A stretch of DNA of 64,000 nt from Oscillatoria princeps RMCB-10 (GTDB taxonomy: Bacteria > Cyanobacteriota > Cyanobacteriia > Cyanobacteriales > Oscillatoriaceae): NCBI GenBank assembly GCA_019359235.1, contig JAHHHT010000002.1:310001-374000 (forward strand), given 5' to 3'. This document shows positions 8,390-16,567 of the stretch, in pieces. Each line of letters starts with the position of its first letter. Position 1 is the first letter of the stretch. The position numbers and the translations under genes were made by a program. Under the pieces are notes generated by a model, which saw only the letters and a list, made by a program, of their open reading frames with translations, did not search any database and had not been told where the DNA came from.

Positions 8390-9364
8390 TCACTTCCCCC
8401 CCGAAGCCGGGGAGAGCGGGGAAGGCTCGCCCTTTGCCTTATTCAGCAACCCTTTCGACTGGAGAAACTCCCGCACCACATCTTCCACCTTGCGCAACTC
8501 CCCCTCAACCTGAGAGTTCATGCGCTGCATTTCTTCTGCGCTAATTGCGCCTCCCAGTTGCTGGAAAGCCTTGCGCAACTGCGGATATTTTTTCAAGGTT
8601 TCCTGGCGCACCACCGGCACGGCTTCATAAGGGGGAAAATATTGCTTGTCATCTTTTAGGATCGCTAAACCCAGCCGCGCAATCTGCCCGTCGGTGGAGT
8701 TTCCAGCCACCAGATCCACTTTTTTATCAACCAGCGCCCGGTACATCAGCCCCAAATCCATGATTTTGGGGGGCTTAGCAAACTTCAAGCCGTAGGTTTT
8801 GGACAGTCCGGTTAACCCATCCTCGCGCTCGATGAATTCGTAGCCGAAACCGGCTTGCCACTGCGGGGTGTATTGAGCTGCTTGCGAGAGGGTTTGGATA
8901 TTCAGCCGCCGGGCGTCTGAGCCGCGCACAACCATAGCGAAGGTGTTTTCAAAGCCTAACGGTTCAGTCACCTGCAGCCCAAACCGCTGGGCATATTCTT
9001 GTTTAACTTTCTGGTAAACTGCTTTGGGGTCACTGATGGGTTTTTGTTTCAGGATAGCTGTGAACGAGGTGCCTGTGTACTCAACATAGGCATCCAGCTG
9101 ACCGGCTGTCAGGGCTGTGTGGCAAATGAATGTGCCTCCCAGGTTGAAACGCCGGTCAACTTTCAAGCCTGCTGTCGCTTCGATGTGCTGCGCCAGGAGT
9201 TCTCCCAATATGACTTGCTCGGTGAAATTTTTCGAGCCGATAACGATGTTGCCGCCGCCACTTCCGCCCGAGTTGGTGTTGCAGCCGGCTAGCGCTACTG
9301 TTAAGGCGAAAGTCAAAATTAAGAATAGCGCGGCTCTGGGGAGGCGGAGCCAGGAGCATCCCAT
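8390..9364 (-). CDS. OpuBC-like glycine betaine/choline-binding lipoprotein
   Basis: The substrate-binding subunit of the OpuB-type ABC importer. From the ATG at 9364 it is 324 residues, with a lipoprotein signal (hydrophobic LFLILTFALTVALAGC, lipidated Cys) and the QAT-family binding fold beginning NIVIGSKNFTEQVILGELLAQ. The frame stays open upstream to an ATG at 9589 that overlaps the permease stop by 4 bp, but that extension is largely a C-rich repeat (PLTPLTPLSRPGRGG), so 9364 is preferred. The last residues (EPSPLSPASGGK) are also read from a repeat. It is third in the ATPase-permease-binding protein operon and acts in the periplasm. Confidence 0.85.
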   Translation of the reverse strand: MGCSWLRLPRAALFLILTFALTVALAGCNTNSGGSGGGNIVIGSKNFTEQVILGELLAQHIEATAGLKVDRRFNLGGTFICHTALTAGQLDAYVEYTGTSFTAILKQKPISDPKAVYQKVKQEYAQRFGLQVTEPLGFENTFAMVVRGSDARRLNIQTLSQAAQYTPQWQAGFGYEFIEREDGLTGLSKTYGLKFAKPPKIMDLGLMYRALVDKKVDLVAGNSTDGQIARLGLAILKDDKQYFPPYEAVPVVRQETLKKYPQLRKAFQQLGGAISAEEMQRMNSQVEGELRKVEDVVREFLQSKGLLNKAKGEPSPLSPASGGK

Positions 9365-9365
9365 T

Positions 9366-9475
9366 TGTGCGATCCCCCTCACCCTCACCGCCCGCACAAG
9401 GGGAGAGGGGAGAATTCTTGATTTTTTCCCCCCTCTCCCAGGGCGGGAGAGGGGGGTTAGGGGGGTGAGGGGGAA
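9366..9475. repeat. C-rich palindromic repeat inserted at the 5' end of opuBC
   Basis: Two related units, CCCCTCACCCTCACCGCC...AGGGGAGAGGGG and CCCCCTCTCCCAGGGCGGGAGAGGGGGG, sit between the coupled ATG at 9589 and the likely real start at 9364. The same C-rich family appears at 3040, 23910, 30165 and 62870. It keeps the reading frame open. Confidence 0.65.
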
Positions 9476-9585
9476 AATCCTAGCAAAAACGAGATCCTCC
9501 CGGCGGAACCCCCTCAATCTCGCTGCCGATATGAGCCAGGGAGCGAGGAAGCGGAACCAGGAAGCGAGGAAGGAAAAGCGCATTT

Positions 9586-10224
9586 TCATTTTCTTATTGT
9601 TGTTAATTGCTGCTCAATCCAACCGAAAGCAAAATCTGCCAGCAAGGCAATCAGCGCCGCCGGCACGGCACCGGCAAGAATCAGCTGGTTGTTGACGACA
9701 GAAATGCCCCGAAAGATAAACACCCCCAAACCGCCTGCACCAATGGCGGGGGCGATGGTGGCGACGCCAATGGCAATGACGGAGGCGACCCGAACGCCGG
9801 CGAGGATAACGCCGGTTGCCAGGGGAATTTCCACCTGAACTAACAGCTGCCAATCGGTCATTCCCATGCCGCGACCGGCTTCGCGGATGGCTGGGTCAAC
9901 GCCGGTAATGCCGGTGTAGGTATTGCGAATAATCGGCAGCAGCGAATATAATGTTAGGGCGACAATTGCTGGGGTGTTGCCAATGCCGCCCAGCAGCGGT
10001 ACGGAAATCAGAAAGCCGAACAGCGCCAAACTGGGAACCGTCTGGACTGCGTTGGCAAAGCCGAGTACCGGCTTGCTGAGTGCGGGTTGGCGGGTGATGA
10101 GAATGCCCAGGGGGATGCCGGCAACAATGGCGATGCCGGTGGAAATCGCCACCAGGATTAAGTGTTCGCCGGTGCGCGCCAGGATTTCTGGGCCATACCG
10201 AATCAGGAAAAAATCGCCGCTCAC
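9586..10224 (-). CDS. OpuBB-like ABC transporter permease
   Basis: A 212-residue integral membrane permease of the glycine betaine/choline/carnitine importer, with about five to six hydrophobic segments and the EAA-like loop (DPAIREAGRGMGMTDWQLL). The start chosen is a GTG at 10224 in the string GTGA, overlapping the upstream ATPase stop by 4 bp. A longer in-frame ATG start at 10260 would lie inside the ATPase gene. It passes substrate through the inner membrane using energy from the ATPase. Confidence 0.88.
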   Translation of the reverse strand: MSGDFFLIRYGPEILARTGEHLILVAISTGIAIVAGIPLGILITRQPALSKPVLGFANAVQTVPSLALFGFLISVPLLGGIGNTPAIVALTLYSLLPIIRNTYTGITGVDPAIREAGRGMGMTDWQLLVQVEIPLATGVILAGVRVASVIAIGVATIAPAIGAGGLGVFIFRGISVVNNQLILAGAVPAALIALLADFAFGWIEQQLTTIRK

Positions 10225-10988
10225 AGCCCGTCCCTCGCCTGTTCGAGCGAGCGCAGACATTGCAGGAAAGCCTGCGCCTCTGGATGTTGCGAGCTAGTGA
10301 ATTCTGCCGGCGTCTCCAGCACAGCCATTCGCCCTTCGTGCATCAAGCCAATTCTCGATGCCAGAAGGAAGGCTTCTTGAATGTCGTGGGTGACAAAAAT
10401 CACCGTTTTACCTAATTCCTGTTGCAACCGGCGGAACTCCTTTTGAATCTCCAATCGCGTAATCGGGTCAAGTGCGCCAAACGGCTCATCCATCAGCAGC
10501 ACCGGCGGGTCAGCGGCGAGTGCGCGCGCGATGCCGACGCGCTGGCGCTGACCGCCAGACAGCTGGTGCGGATAGCGTCCGGCGAATTGCTCTGGATCTA
10601 AGCCTACCAGATTCAGGAGCTCGCAAACGCGGGTTTTAATTTGTTTGGGTTTCCAGTTTTCTAAGGCGGGGACTAAGCCCACATTGCGCTCAACGGTGAA
10701 GTGGGGGAACAAGCCGGTTTCTTGGATGACATAGCCCATGCGCCGGCGCAGCGCGATGGGGTCCCACTCCGTTGTGGGTTTCCCCCCCACCAGCACGGTG
10801 CCGGCGGTTGGCGCGTGCAGCCGGTTGATCAGTTTCATGGTGGTTGTTTTGCCGCTTCCGCTGCGTCCCAGCAGCACCAGCGCTTCTCCCTGGCGGACGG
10901 TGAAATTCAAATCCGACACCAGATTCCGGTTGTTGACGCGATAGCTGGCATCGCGGAATTCGACTGCTATTTCGTTAGCCTCTGGCAT
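10221..10988 (-). CDS. OpuBA-like ABC transporter ATPase
   Basis: A 255-residue ATPase, first gene of the opuB-type operon. Walker A GRSGSGKTT is at 41-49, signature LSGGQRQR at 143-150 and Walker B VLLMDEPFGALD near 163-174. The CBS-domain tail found in the osmoregulated OpuA/ProV type is absent, so ionic-strength sensing through CBS domains is not expected. The operon probably imports a compatible solute or choline under osmotic stress; the exact substrate cannot be read. Confidence 0.9.
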   Translation of the reverse strand: MPEANEIAVEFRDASYRVNNRNLVSDLNFTVRQGEALVLLGRSGSGKTTTMKLINRLHAPTAGTVLVGGKPTTEWDPIALRRRMGYVIQETGLFPHFTVERNVGLVPALENWKPKQIKTRVCELLNLVGLDPEQFAGRYPHQLSGGQRQRVGIARALAADPPVLLMDEPFGALDPITRLEIQKEFRRLQQELGKTVIFVTHDIQEAFLLASRIGLMHEGRMAVLETPAEFTSSQHPEAQAFLQCLRSLEQARDGL

Positions 10989-11142
10989 GGGTTCCTCTCA
11001 GTGGGTGCCGGCAGTCTATCATTATCATATAATTTCGCTCAAAAAGATAATATGCCCTTGGCCGGCAGGACTTGACTGGAGAGGCGAAGAGATGTATGAT
11101 AATAGTGGGAGAGGAAATTTGTTTATTTTAGGATAGGATAAG

Positions 11143-11385
11143 ATGAAAACCATTGCAACAACTGCCACCGTACTGCCTGGGGGAAAAGTTACTGTGCAGC
11201 TGCCGGCAGACATTCCACCGGGCGAACACGAGATAGTGCTGGTGATTGATGAGCAGCCAGTCAGTGAGAAGCCGGTGGCCAAGAAAGAGCGCCGGCACTT
11301 AAACTTCCCGGTGGACAGTTATGGTTCTTGGCCAGCTGACCTTTCCCTGAGACGTGAGGATATGTATGGTGACTCAGGACGATAG
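11143..11385 (+). CDS. Putative antitoxin of a PIN-type toxin-antitoxin pair
   Basis: An 80-residue protein. Its N-terminal half is a small beta-rich, AbrB/MazE-like module (TATVLPGGKVTVQLPADIPPGEHEIV), and its tail is the sort that wraps the toxin (SYGSWPADLSLRREDMYGDSGR). It starts with ATG after GGATAGGATAAG. The reading frame overlaps the start of the downstream PIN gene by 20 bp, the usual arrangement for coupled VapBC-type pairs. The partner is broken, so the antitoxin may now be an orphan. Confidence 0.65.
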   Translation: MKTIATTATVLPGGKVTVQLPADIPPGEHEIVLVIDEQPVSEKPVAKKERRHLNFPVDSYGSWPADLSLRREDMYGDSGR

Positions 11386-11641
11386 CGCTGTATTTCTGGA
11401 CACCAATATTCTGGTTTACGCGAATGTTGCCGAGTCTCCTCTTAACCCAGTGGCGCTACAGGCAATTCAAAGCCGTTATGATGCCGGGGTGTAATTGTGG
11501 GTGAGCCGGCAAGTGTTGCGGGAATATTTGGCGACTCTCAGCCGCCCTCAGCTATTTACAAACATCTACCCTGTGGGGACATTGATTGAGGATGTCCGAC
11601 TTTTCCAAACCCAATTTCGCTTCCCGCGCACCGAACCATAA
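11366..11641 (+). pseudogene. Broken PIN-domain (VapC-like) toxin
   Basis: The frame begins MVTQDDSAVFLDTNILVYAN, with the first catalytic Asp of PIN nucleases in LDTNILVYAN. It is stopped by TAA at 11492-11494, then continues in the same frame (LWVSRQVLREYLATLSRP) to another TAA at 11639-11641. The C-terminal half of a PIN domain, with the other acidic residues, is missing; the 21-bp array begins 24 bp later. At least one nonsense change plus a truncation are required, so it should be inactive. A sequencing error could explain the stop but not the truncation. Confidence 0.75.
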
Positions 11642-11664
11642 GATATGCGGAAAAATCTAACCCT

Positions 11665-11937
11665 ACCGGCTGCATTGCCAATGTGACCGGCTGCATTGCC
11701 AATGTGACCGGCTGCATTGGCAAGTTGACCGGCTGCATTGCCAATGTGACCGGCTGCATTGCCAATGTGACCGGCTGCATTGCCAATGTGACCGGCTGCA
11801 TTGCCAATGTGACCGGCTGCATTGCCAATGTGACCGGCTGCATTGCCAATGTGACCGGCTGCATTGCCAAATTGACCGGCTGCATTGCCAAATTGACCAG
11901 CTGCATTGCCAAAGTGACCGGCTGCATTGCCAAGCTC
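11665..11937. repeat. 13-unit tandem array of a 21-bp repeat
   Basis: Thirteen consecutive 21-bp units of consensus ACCGGCTGCATTGCCAATGTG run head to tail; most of the first nine are identical and the last four diverge (AAATTG, AAAGTG, AAGCTC endings). There are no spacers, so it is not CRISPR. Because 21 is a multiple of three, it is open on both strands, giving heptapeptides TGCIANV (forward) and LAMQPVT (reverse). No start signal or family supports either as a real protein. The remainder of the gap, 11938-12385, holds only a possible terminator. Confidence 0.9.
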
Positions 11938-12272
11938 GAACGAGGAAAAGTGGGGTTGGGCAGCACTAGCCCATATTTCCGGTTCGCCCAGCCAGGTTGG
12001 TGATAGCCACAGCTAGCTCAGCGGGATCGACCGGCTTGGGAACAGCTCGTGGGAGAGGGTGGCGAACCCAAAGAGGGCCCAACGCCTCCTCTCCTTTGGC
12101 CATAAGATTGCTGCCAAAGTGGGATGCATGCTATTCGCACCCATCCACCCCGCCGAGTTGGAGTCATGTCAGCGATCTTGGCCAGCTACCTTGATGAAGT
12201 GCAGTCGCGCCGCCAGAACCGCTCACAAAAAAGCCCACAGCTAGAAAACCAGGGGCTAGACAAGCTAAGCCC

Positions 12273-12305
12273 GCCTTCGCAGCCTAGAAGGCGCTAGCCT
12301 TTTTG
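12273..12305 (+). terminator. Possible intrinsic terminator
   Basis: The stem CGCCTTC/GAAGGCG with an 8-base loop is followed by CTAGCC and five T residues. It lies about 80 bp upstream of the AT-rich cassette and would separate it from read-through out of the tandem array. Confidence 0.45.
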
Positions 12306-12385
12306 TATGAAGAAATGTTGAGCTTCTTGACAAATGAAAACGGCTACGTTAGGATGGCTAAAGTATCACATCTAATTTGACCTCT

Positions 12386-12868
12386 ATGGAACCTTTTGGC
12401 TTGATAGCTGTTAACACTGCTACTTTCTTGGCGATCAAAGTCGTAGAGGGAGCAGCAGGAAAGCTGGGAGAAAAACTTTTCGATCGGGGCGGGAAGTTCC
12501 TCTCACTGCTAAAGCAGAAGTCTCCAAGGGCAGCCAGCGCTATAGAACTAGCCCAACACCAGCCATTAGATTATGGTCAAGCCGTTCTTGAGGTACAAGC
12601 AGCGGCCAAGGCAAATCCGGAAATTGCTCAAGCAGTCCAGGAAATAGAAACGGCAGTCAAGGCAGACCCAAAAATTGCTGAAGCTGTCCAAAAAGAAATC
12701 GCTCTTCTCAAGTCCCAACAGCCTACTATTCAAAATCAAGCGAAGCTTGCCGAACAGGTTGAAGTTCTTAACCAAGGTGTTATCAATAAACAGCAAACTA
12801 TTGAGCATAGCAAAGGGATAAACATCACGGGTGGAACGCAGACTTTTGGTGGCCCTATCAACATATGA
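12386..12868 (+). CDS. Unknown helical protein with amyloid-motif-like C-terminal tail
   Basis: A 160-residue protein of no recognised family. Residues 4-24 are hydrophobic (LIAVNTATFLAIKVVEGAAG), 60-125 are alpha-helical with an internal near-repeat (ANPEIAQAVQEIE / ADPKIAEAVQKEI), and the last 18 residues switch to a Gly/Asn/Thr/Ile pattern (INITGGTQTFGGPINI). An N-terminal helical, hydrophobic-headed domain plus an extreme C-terminal beta-prone motif is the architecture described for bacterial Bell-domain effectors with amyloid signalling motifs. That link is inference from layout only. The ATG at 12386 is used; a TTG lies nine bases upstream. It heads an AT-rich cassette with the next two genes. 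Confidence 0.6.
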   Translation: MEPFGLIAVNTATFLAIKVVEGAAGKLGEKLFDRGGKFLSLLKQKSPRAASAIELAQHQPLDYGQAVLEVQAAAKANPEIAQAVQEIETAVKADPKIAEAVQKEIALLKSQQPTIQNQAKLAEQVEVLNQGVINKQQTIEHSKGINITGGTQTFGGPINI

Positions 12869-12955
12869 CTGGATTCGTCCGGGGGGAAACGGTTAAAAAA
12901 TAGCTTTTGTGGTCTGCTTCTGTGGATTTCTAGAAAATGCACGGTTCTAGAACAG

Positions 12956-13273
12956 TTGAAGCAATGCTACGAAGACGAAATTTTGGGCATTCTAAGGAGA
13001 GATCCTGTAGAGTCGCTAGATTTTACCCCTTTTGAACTCAAGGTTCTTGAGTTGGTGTTTAACTATTGCCGTTACTCGGTTCATCGGCGGATAAAACGTT
13101 CACCAGAATACATACAATTGAAAAAGCCAGAAGATTTCTACGTTCAGATGAAGGCTTTGGTTGAGTCGGGACAAAAAATAAGAAGTGGGACAATCAAGCT
13201 AAGTTCTCTCATTGGAGATCCTCAAATGTCTAAACTGGTAAAACAGGTGGAGCAACCAGATGAATCCTATTGA
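12956..13273 (+). CDS. Hypothetical protein, 105 aa (start uncertain)
   Basis: A charged, mostly helical protein (EDEILGILRRDPVESLDFTPFELKVLELVFNYCRYSVHRR in outline) that I do not recognise. There is no ATG at its head: TTG at 12956 is the nearest usable start, without a clear Shine-Dalgarno sequence. The frame is open all the way back to the UGA that ends the preceding gene, so the two are in one frame separated by a single stop. Its 3' end overlaps the next gene by 14 bp. The overlap and spacing indicate one operon of three genes. Confidence 0.5.
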   Translation: MKQCYEDEILGILRRDPVESLDFTPFELKVLELVFNYCRYSVHRRIKRSPEYIQLKKPEDFYVQMKALVESGQKIRSGTIKLSSLIGDPQMSKLVKQVEQPDESY

Positions 13274-14534
13274 CGAAAGAGAAAAGCGAGAGCAGATTCG
13301 CCAATATTTTGAATGGATGCAGAAGCTGAATAATGCGAGTGAATCAAATCTTTGGCCAGAGTCAGGACGGCTGGAAGAAGAACTGTCATCAATCGAAGCG
13401 GAATTAAGCGCAGCCAAAAAGTATTTTGAAGAATTGTTAGCGCAGCCAGCACCTCCCTTTCCGTTTAAAACCAAGCTTTATTTTTTTATCGGAGAGGCAT
13501 TTTCAGATTTAAAATACAGCGGCTCTGTGGCTATTCGGTTTTTTATAGAAAGCTCAATCAAAAAGAAAATATTGGTTTGTTTGGCGCTCGTCTTATTTTC
13601 CAGTATTTTCTATGCAGGGGTCAAGTTAGCGCTCATATTAATCCTGATCTCATTAACAGGTTATACCTTAAAAAACTGGAGCTTTATTCATAAAAAGCAT
13701 GAACGTTTGCATAAAGATAACTTGACCGAAAGCCAGCGTTCGTGCCAGCAACAAATTGACCAACTCCAACGGCAGCATGAAGAAAAAATGGCTGAAATAA
13801 AACTTTTTTCGGAGAGCCAAATTTCTTCCCTCAGAAGTCTAGAAGAGCGCGTAAAAGAATGGCTAGAAGAAGATCAAGAAAAATGTATTGTAGGTGGACT
13901 AAACCACTTGCAAATTAAAGATTTATCCCGGGGCGTAAATAATGATAATTATACGGTGGACTTAGAGGAGGAGCCTATTGTTTCATTTATCGGCATAGGC
14001 TCGGATGAAGTTGATAAAAGTTTGATTATTAAAGGAAATAGAGAGCTGGATGAGGTGGCGAATAAAAATCAAGGCTTATATATAGACATTGGAGATTTTT
14101 ACAAAGTGAAAGGGTTTGATGGAAAGTTAAGATATGGCGTTTATGAATTTGTTGTGATTTTTTTGTCTGACAATTTTATATCCTACTATAAATGCTACTA
14201 TGATTTCGTCAAAGGGAACGGAGTGGACATAGAAACCTGTGAATATCTCTATGACAGCATCGTTTCTGTGAAAACTCAGGAAAAATCTTCATTGAGACTT
14301 AAAAATCCTGACGAGCGAAGGAAGTATAGAGATTTATTATCAGTCACTACTATGGACGGCAAAATCTTGTATTTTGAATTGCAGGAGGATAGAAGAGAGA
14401 GCATCTATTCCTCTAGAGGAACTTCAAGGCGCTATGTGTCGGAAATCAATAAAGCTGCCGAAATGATTCGCTTCTGGTTAAGGTGCAGGCGAGTAGATTA
14501 CCTGATGACTAAACGTGCGGATTCTGAAGAATAA
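13260..14534 (+). CDS. Hypothetical membrane protein with coiled coils, 424 aa
   Basis: Not recognised. Residues 35-60 and about 155-205 are predicted coiled coils by heptad pattern. About 103-138 form one or two transmembrane helices (ILVCLALVLFSSIFYAGVKLALILILISLTGY in outline). The C-terminal half (about 215-400) is a soluble, aromatic-rich beta/alpha domain (YEFVVIFLSDNFISYYKCYY). Base composition is visibly more AT-rich than in the flanking genes, suggesting acquisition. The ATG start overlaps the preceding gene, so it is probably co-translated with it. Family context suggests a membrane-tethered partner of the two small upstream proteins, which is inference. Confidence 0.7.
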   Translation: MNPIDEREKREQIRQYFEWMQKLNNASESNLWPESGRLEEELSSIEAELSAAKKYFEELLAQPAPPFPFKTKLYFFIGEAFSDLKYSGSVAIRFFIESSIKKKILVCLALVLFSSIFYAGVKLALILILISLTGYTLKNWSFIHKKHERLHKDNLTESQRSCQQQIDQLQRQHEEKMAEIKLFSESQISSLRSLEERVKEWLEEDQEKCIVGGLNHLQIKDLSRGVNNDNYTVDLEEEPIVSFIGIGSDEVDKSLIIKGNRELDEVANKNQGLYIDIGDFYKVKGFDGKLRYGVYEFVVIFLSDNFISYYKCYYDFVKGNGVDIETCEYLYDSIVSVKTQEKSSLRLKNPDERRKYRDLLSVTTMDGKILYFELQEDRRESIYSSRGTSRRYVSEINKAAEMIRFWLRCRRVDYLMTKRADSEE

Positions 14535-14624
14535 AAAACTTTGATTTTTTATATAGCGAGTCTAATGATTTGCGCAACCGCTGCTGGCCAGAACCCCGGG
14601 TAAAAAAACAGGGGTTCTGAAATT

Positions 14625-14766
14625 TACCATTAGCCCAAAAGTTTGTAGTTGGGCTTTAGCCCAAAAGTTTGTAGTTGGGCTTTAGCCCAAAGGTTCGTAG
14701 TTGGGCTAAAGCCCAACCTGCCCGCAGTTGTAGCGCACCGGCGCAGCAGGAGCATCGCGACTGCCT
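14625..14766. repeat. Tandem 26-bp repeats plus palindromic element
   Basis: Three head-to-tail units, each containing the palindrome GGGCTTTAGCCC inside GTAGTTGGGCTTTAGCCCAA, end in a block finishing GCATCGCGACTGCC. A related block at 62715-62815 has the same GGGCTTTAGCCC stem and ends TTCATCGCGACTGCC. The sequence stays open into the downstream helicase frame, which explains an apparent N-terminal extension there. Confidence 0.7.
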
Positions 14767-14800
14767 TAAAATAAACGGTGGATTGCAATTCAAACAGCCA

Positions 14801-16384
14801 ATGGCTCGCACACCGACCATCTCATTTGACAGGGGCACTCTCATCCTGCACCCGCCGCCGAGGGGCAAAGCCTGGGTGGACTTTGCCACTTGGGACGACA
14901 GGGTGGAGAAATTCCGCATACCGGCAATCCACTACCGCCCCCTCATAGAAGCCCTGCAAGCCGAGGGCATCGCCTTCACCGACGAAGCGAGGGGATTTCA
15001 GCCCCTCGAACTCGTCCCCAGCGTGGAAATGCCCCCCTACCGGCACCAGCAAGAAGCCCTAGCTGCGTGGAAGCAGGCGGGGCGCAAGGGCGTCGTAGTG
15101 CTCCCCACCGCAGCCGGCAAGACTTATCTCGCCCAGCTCGCCCTGCAAGCCACCCCCCGCAGCACCCTAATTGTGGTGCCCACTCTCGACTTGATGCACC
15201 AGTGGTACGCCCACTTAGTCGCCGCCTTTCCCGATGCCGAGGTGGGGTTGCTGGGGGGCGGTTCCCGCGACAAAACGCCTATCTTAGTCGCCACCTACGA
15301 CAGCGCCGCCATCCACGCGGAAGCCCTCGGCAACCGCTACGCCCTGATTGTCTTTGACGAGTGCCACCACTTGCCCACCGACTTTAACCGGGTGATTGCA
15401 GAATATGCGATCGCACCCTACCGGCTGGGGCTGAGCGCAACGCCGGAAAGGTCAGACGGCAAACATTCCGACCTCAATATTTTAATTGGGCCGGAAGTGT
15501 ATCGCAAAACCCCTGAGGAACTCAAGGGCGGCGCACTGGCAGACCACGAAATTGTGCAAATTAAAGTCAAGCTGTCGCAAATTGAGCGCGATCGCTACAG
15601 CCAGCTGATGAAAGAGCGCAACGAATTCTTGCGGGAATCGCATATCTCCTTGGGCAGCCTAGACGGGTGGCAGCGGTTTGTCCAAGCCAGCTGCCGGTCG
15701 CCGGCGGGACGCCGCGCCATGCTCGCCCACCGGCAAGCCAAGGAAATCGCCCTCGGCACGGACGGCAAGCTGAGGATTCTGGCGGATATCCTCGCGCAGC
15801 ACTACCCGGAACGCACGCTGATCTTCACAGCTGACAACGCTACGGTTTACCGCATTTCCCAGGAATTCCTCATCCCGGCGATCACCCACCAGACGCCGGT
15901 GAAGGAGCGCCACGAAGTTCTCAGCCGGTTTCGCACCGGCGAGTACAAAGCCCTGGTCGCCTCTCACGTTTTGAATGAGGGGGTGGATGTCCCAGAGGCG
16001 CGCGTGGCGATTCTGCTGTCGGGTACGGGATCGGTGCGGGAGTACATTCAGCGTTTGGGGCGGGTTTTGCGCAAGGGGGCGGATAAGGATAAGTTGGCGA
16101 TTCTGTATGAGGTGGTGGCGGAGGATACGGCTGAGGAGGGAACTTCCCAGCGCCGGCGGGGTGAGGTGAAGAAATCTGAACCGCCAAGACGCCAAGTGCG
16201 CCAAGAGGAAGAACCGGAGTTACCGAAGCACCGGCAGTTGGAAATCTTGCCCCCTGCGCCAGATGGGAATCCCCAGTCGCCGCCAGCGCCGACTCCGATT
16301 TATGGGGTGAATAAGTCTGCGAGCAAGCGTGCTGCTGAGCCAAAGGCTAAATGGGGAGATGAGGAAGAAGAGGAGGAAGATTGA
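14801..16384 (+). CDS. XPB-type DNA helicase (superfamily 2)
   Basis: A 527-residue SF2 helicase with XPB/Ssl2-like organisation. It has a short N-terminal damage-recognition-like region, Walker A PTAAGKT (Lys about 107), DECHH box, SATPER motif III, and C-terminal motifs VASHVLNEGVDVP and QRLGRVLRKG. The tail after about 430 is low-complexity and ends in an acidic EEEEEED run. The ATG at 14801 is preferred because upstream in-frame residues are encoded by the repeat. The next gene is a Bax1-type nuclease, the known partner of archaeal and bacterial XPB; together they unwind and cut DNA in an excision-repair-like role. Confidence 0.9.
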   Translation: MARTPTISFDRGTLILHPPPRGKAWVDFATWDDRVEKFRIPAIHYRPLIEALQAEGIAFTDEARGFQPLELVPSVEMPPYRHQQEALAAWKQAGRKGVVVLPTAAGKTYLAQLALQATPRSTLIVVPTLDLMHQWYAHLVAAFPDAEVGLLGGGSRDKTPILVATYDSAAIHAEALGNRYALIVFDECHHLPTDFNRVIAEYAIAPYRLGLSATPERSDGKHSDLNILIGPEVYRKTPEELKGGALADHEIVQIKVKLSQIERDRYSQLMKERNEFLRESHISLGSLDGWQRFVQASCRSPAGRRAMLAHRQAKEIALGTDGKLRILADILAQHYPERTLIFTADNATVYRISQEFLIPAITHQTPVKERHEVLSRFRTGEYKALVASHVLNEGVDVPEARVAILLSGTGSVREYIQRLGRVLRKGADKDKLAILYEVVAEDTAEEGTSQRRRGEVKKSEPPRRQVRQEEEPELPKHRQLEILPPAPDGNPQSPPAPTPIYGVNKSASKRAAEPKAKWGDEEEEEED

Positions 16385-16567
16385 AGGCTTCAAAACTCTC
16401 CCCTCGTTACCAGTATCTGCCTGGTAACGCTGCTTTGGAGGCTCTGCCTCCTTAAATAGAAACTTGGGTTAAATAGGGAAAGAAAAATCCAGTCAGCTCT
16501 CTTCTTCTCTTCCCTCTGCGTCTCGGCTCCCTCTGCGGTTAATAAAAGAAAACCCTTTGCCCTAAAA

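Noticed and set aside
11665-11937. CRISPR array
   Set aside because: Units are contiguous 21-bp repeats with no spacers, and no cas genes are present in the window.
11556-12003. Protein genes across the 21-bp array on either strand
   Set aside because: Open only because the period is a multiple of three; no ribosome-binding site, no family, and the reverse frame overlaps the toxin remnant.
12000-12090. tRNA suggested by TAGCTCAGCGGGATCG
   Set aside because: Resembles a D-arm, but no anticodon arm or T-loop follows at proper distance.
12386-14534. Classic NLR/amyloid cell-death pair
   Set aside because: No NACHT or NB-ARC gene lies next to the putative effector; the HEAT-NACHT gene is 10 kb away and on the other strand, so a pair cannot be claimed.
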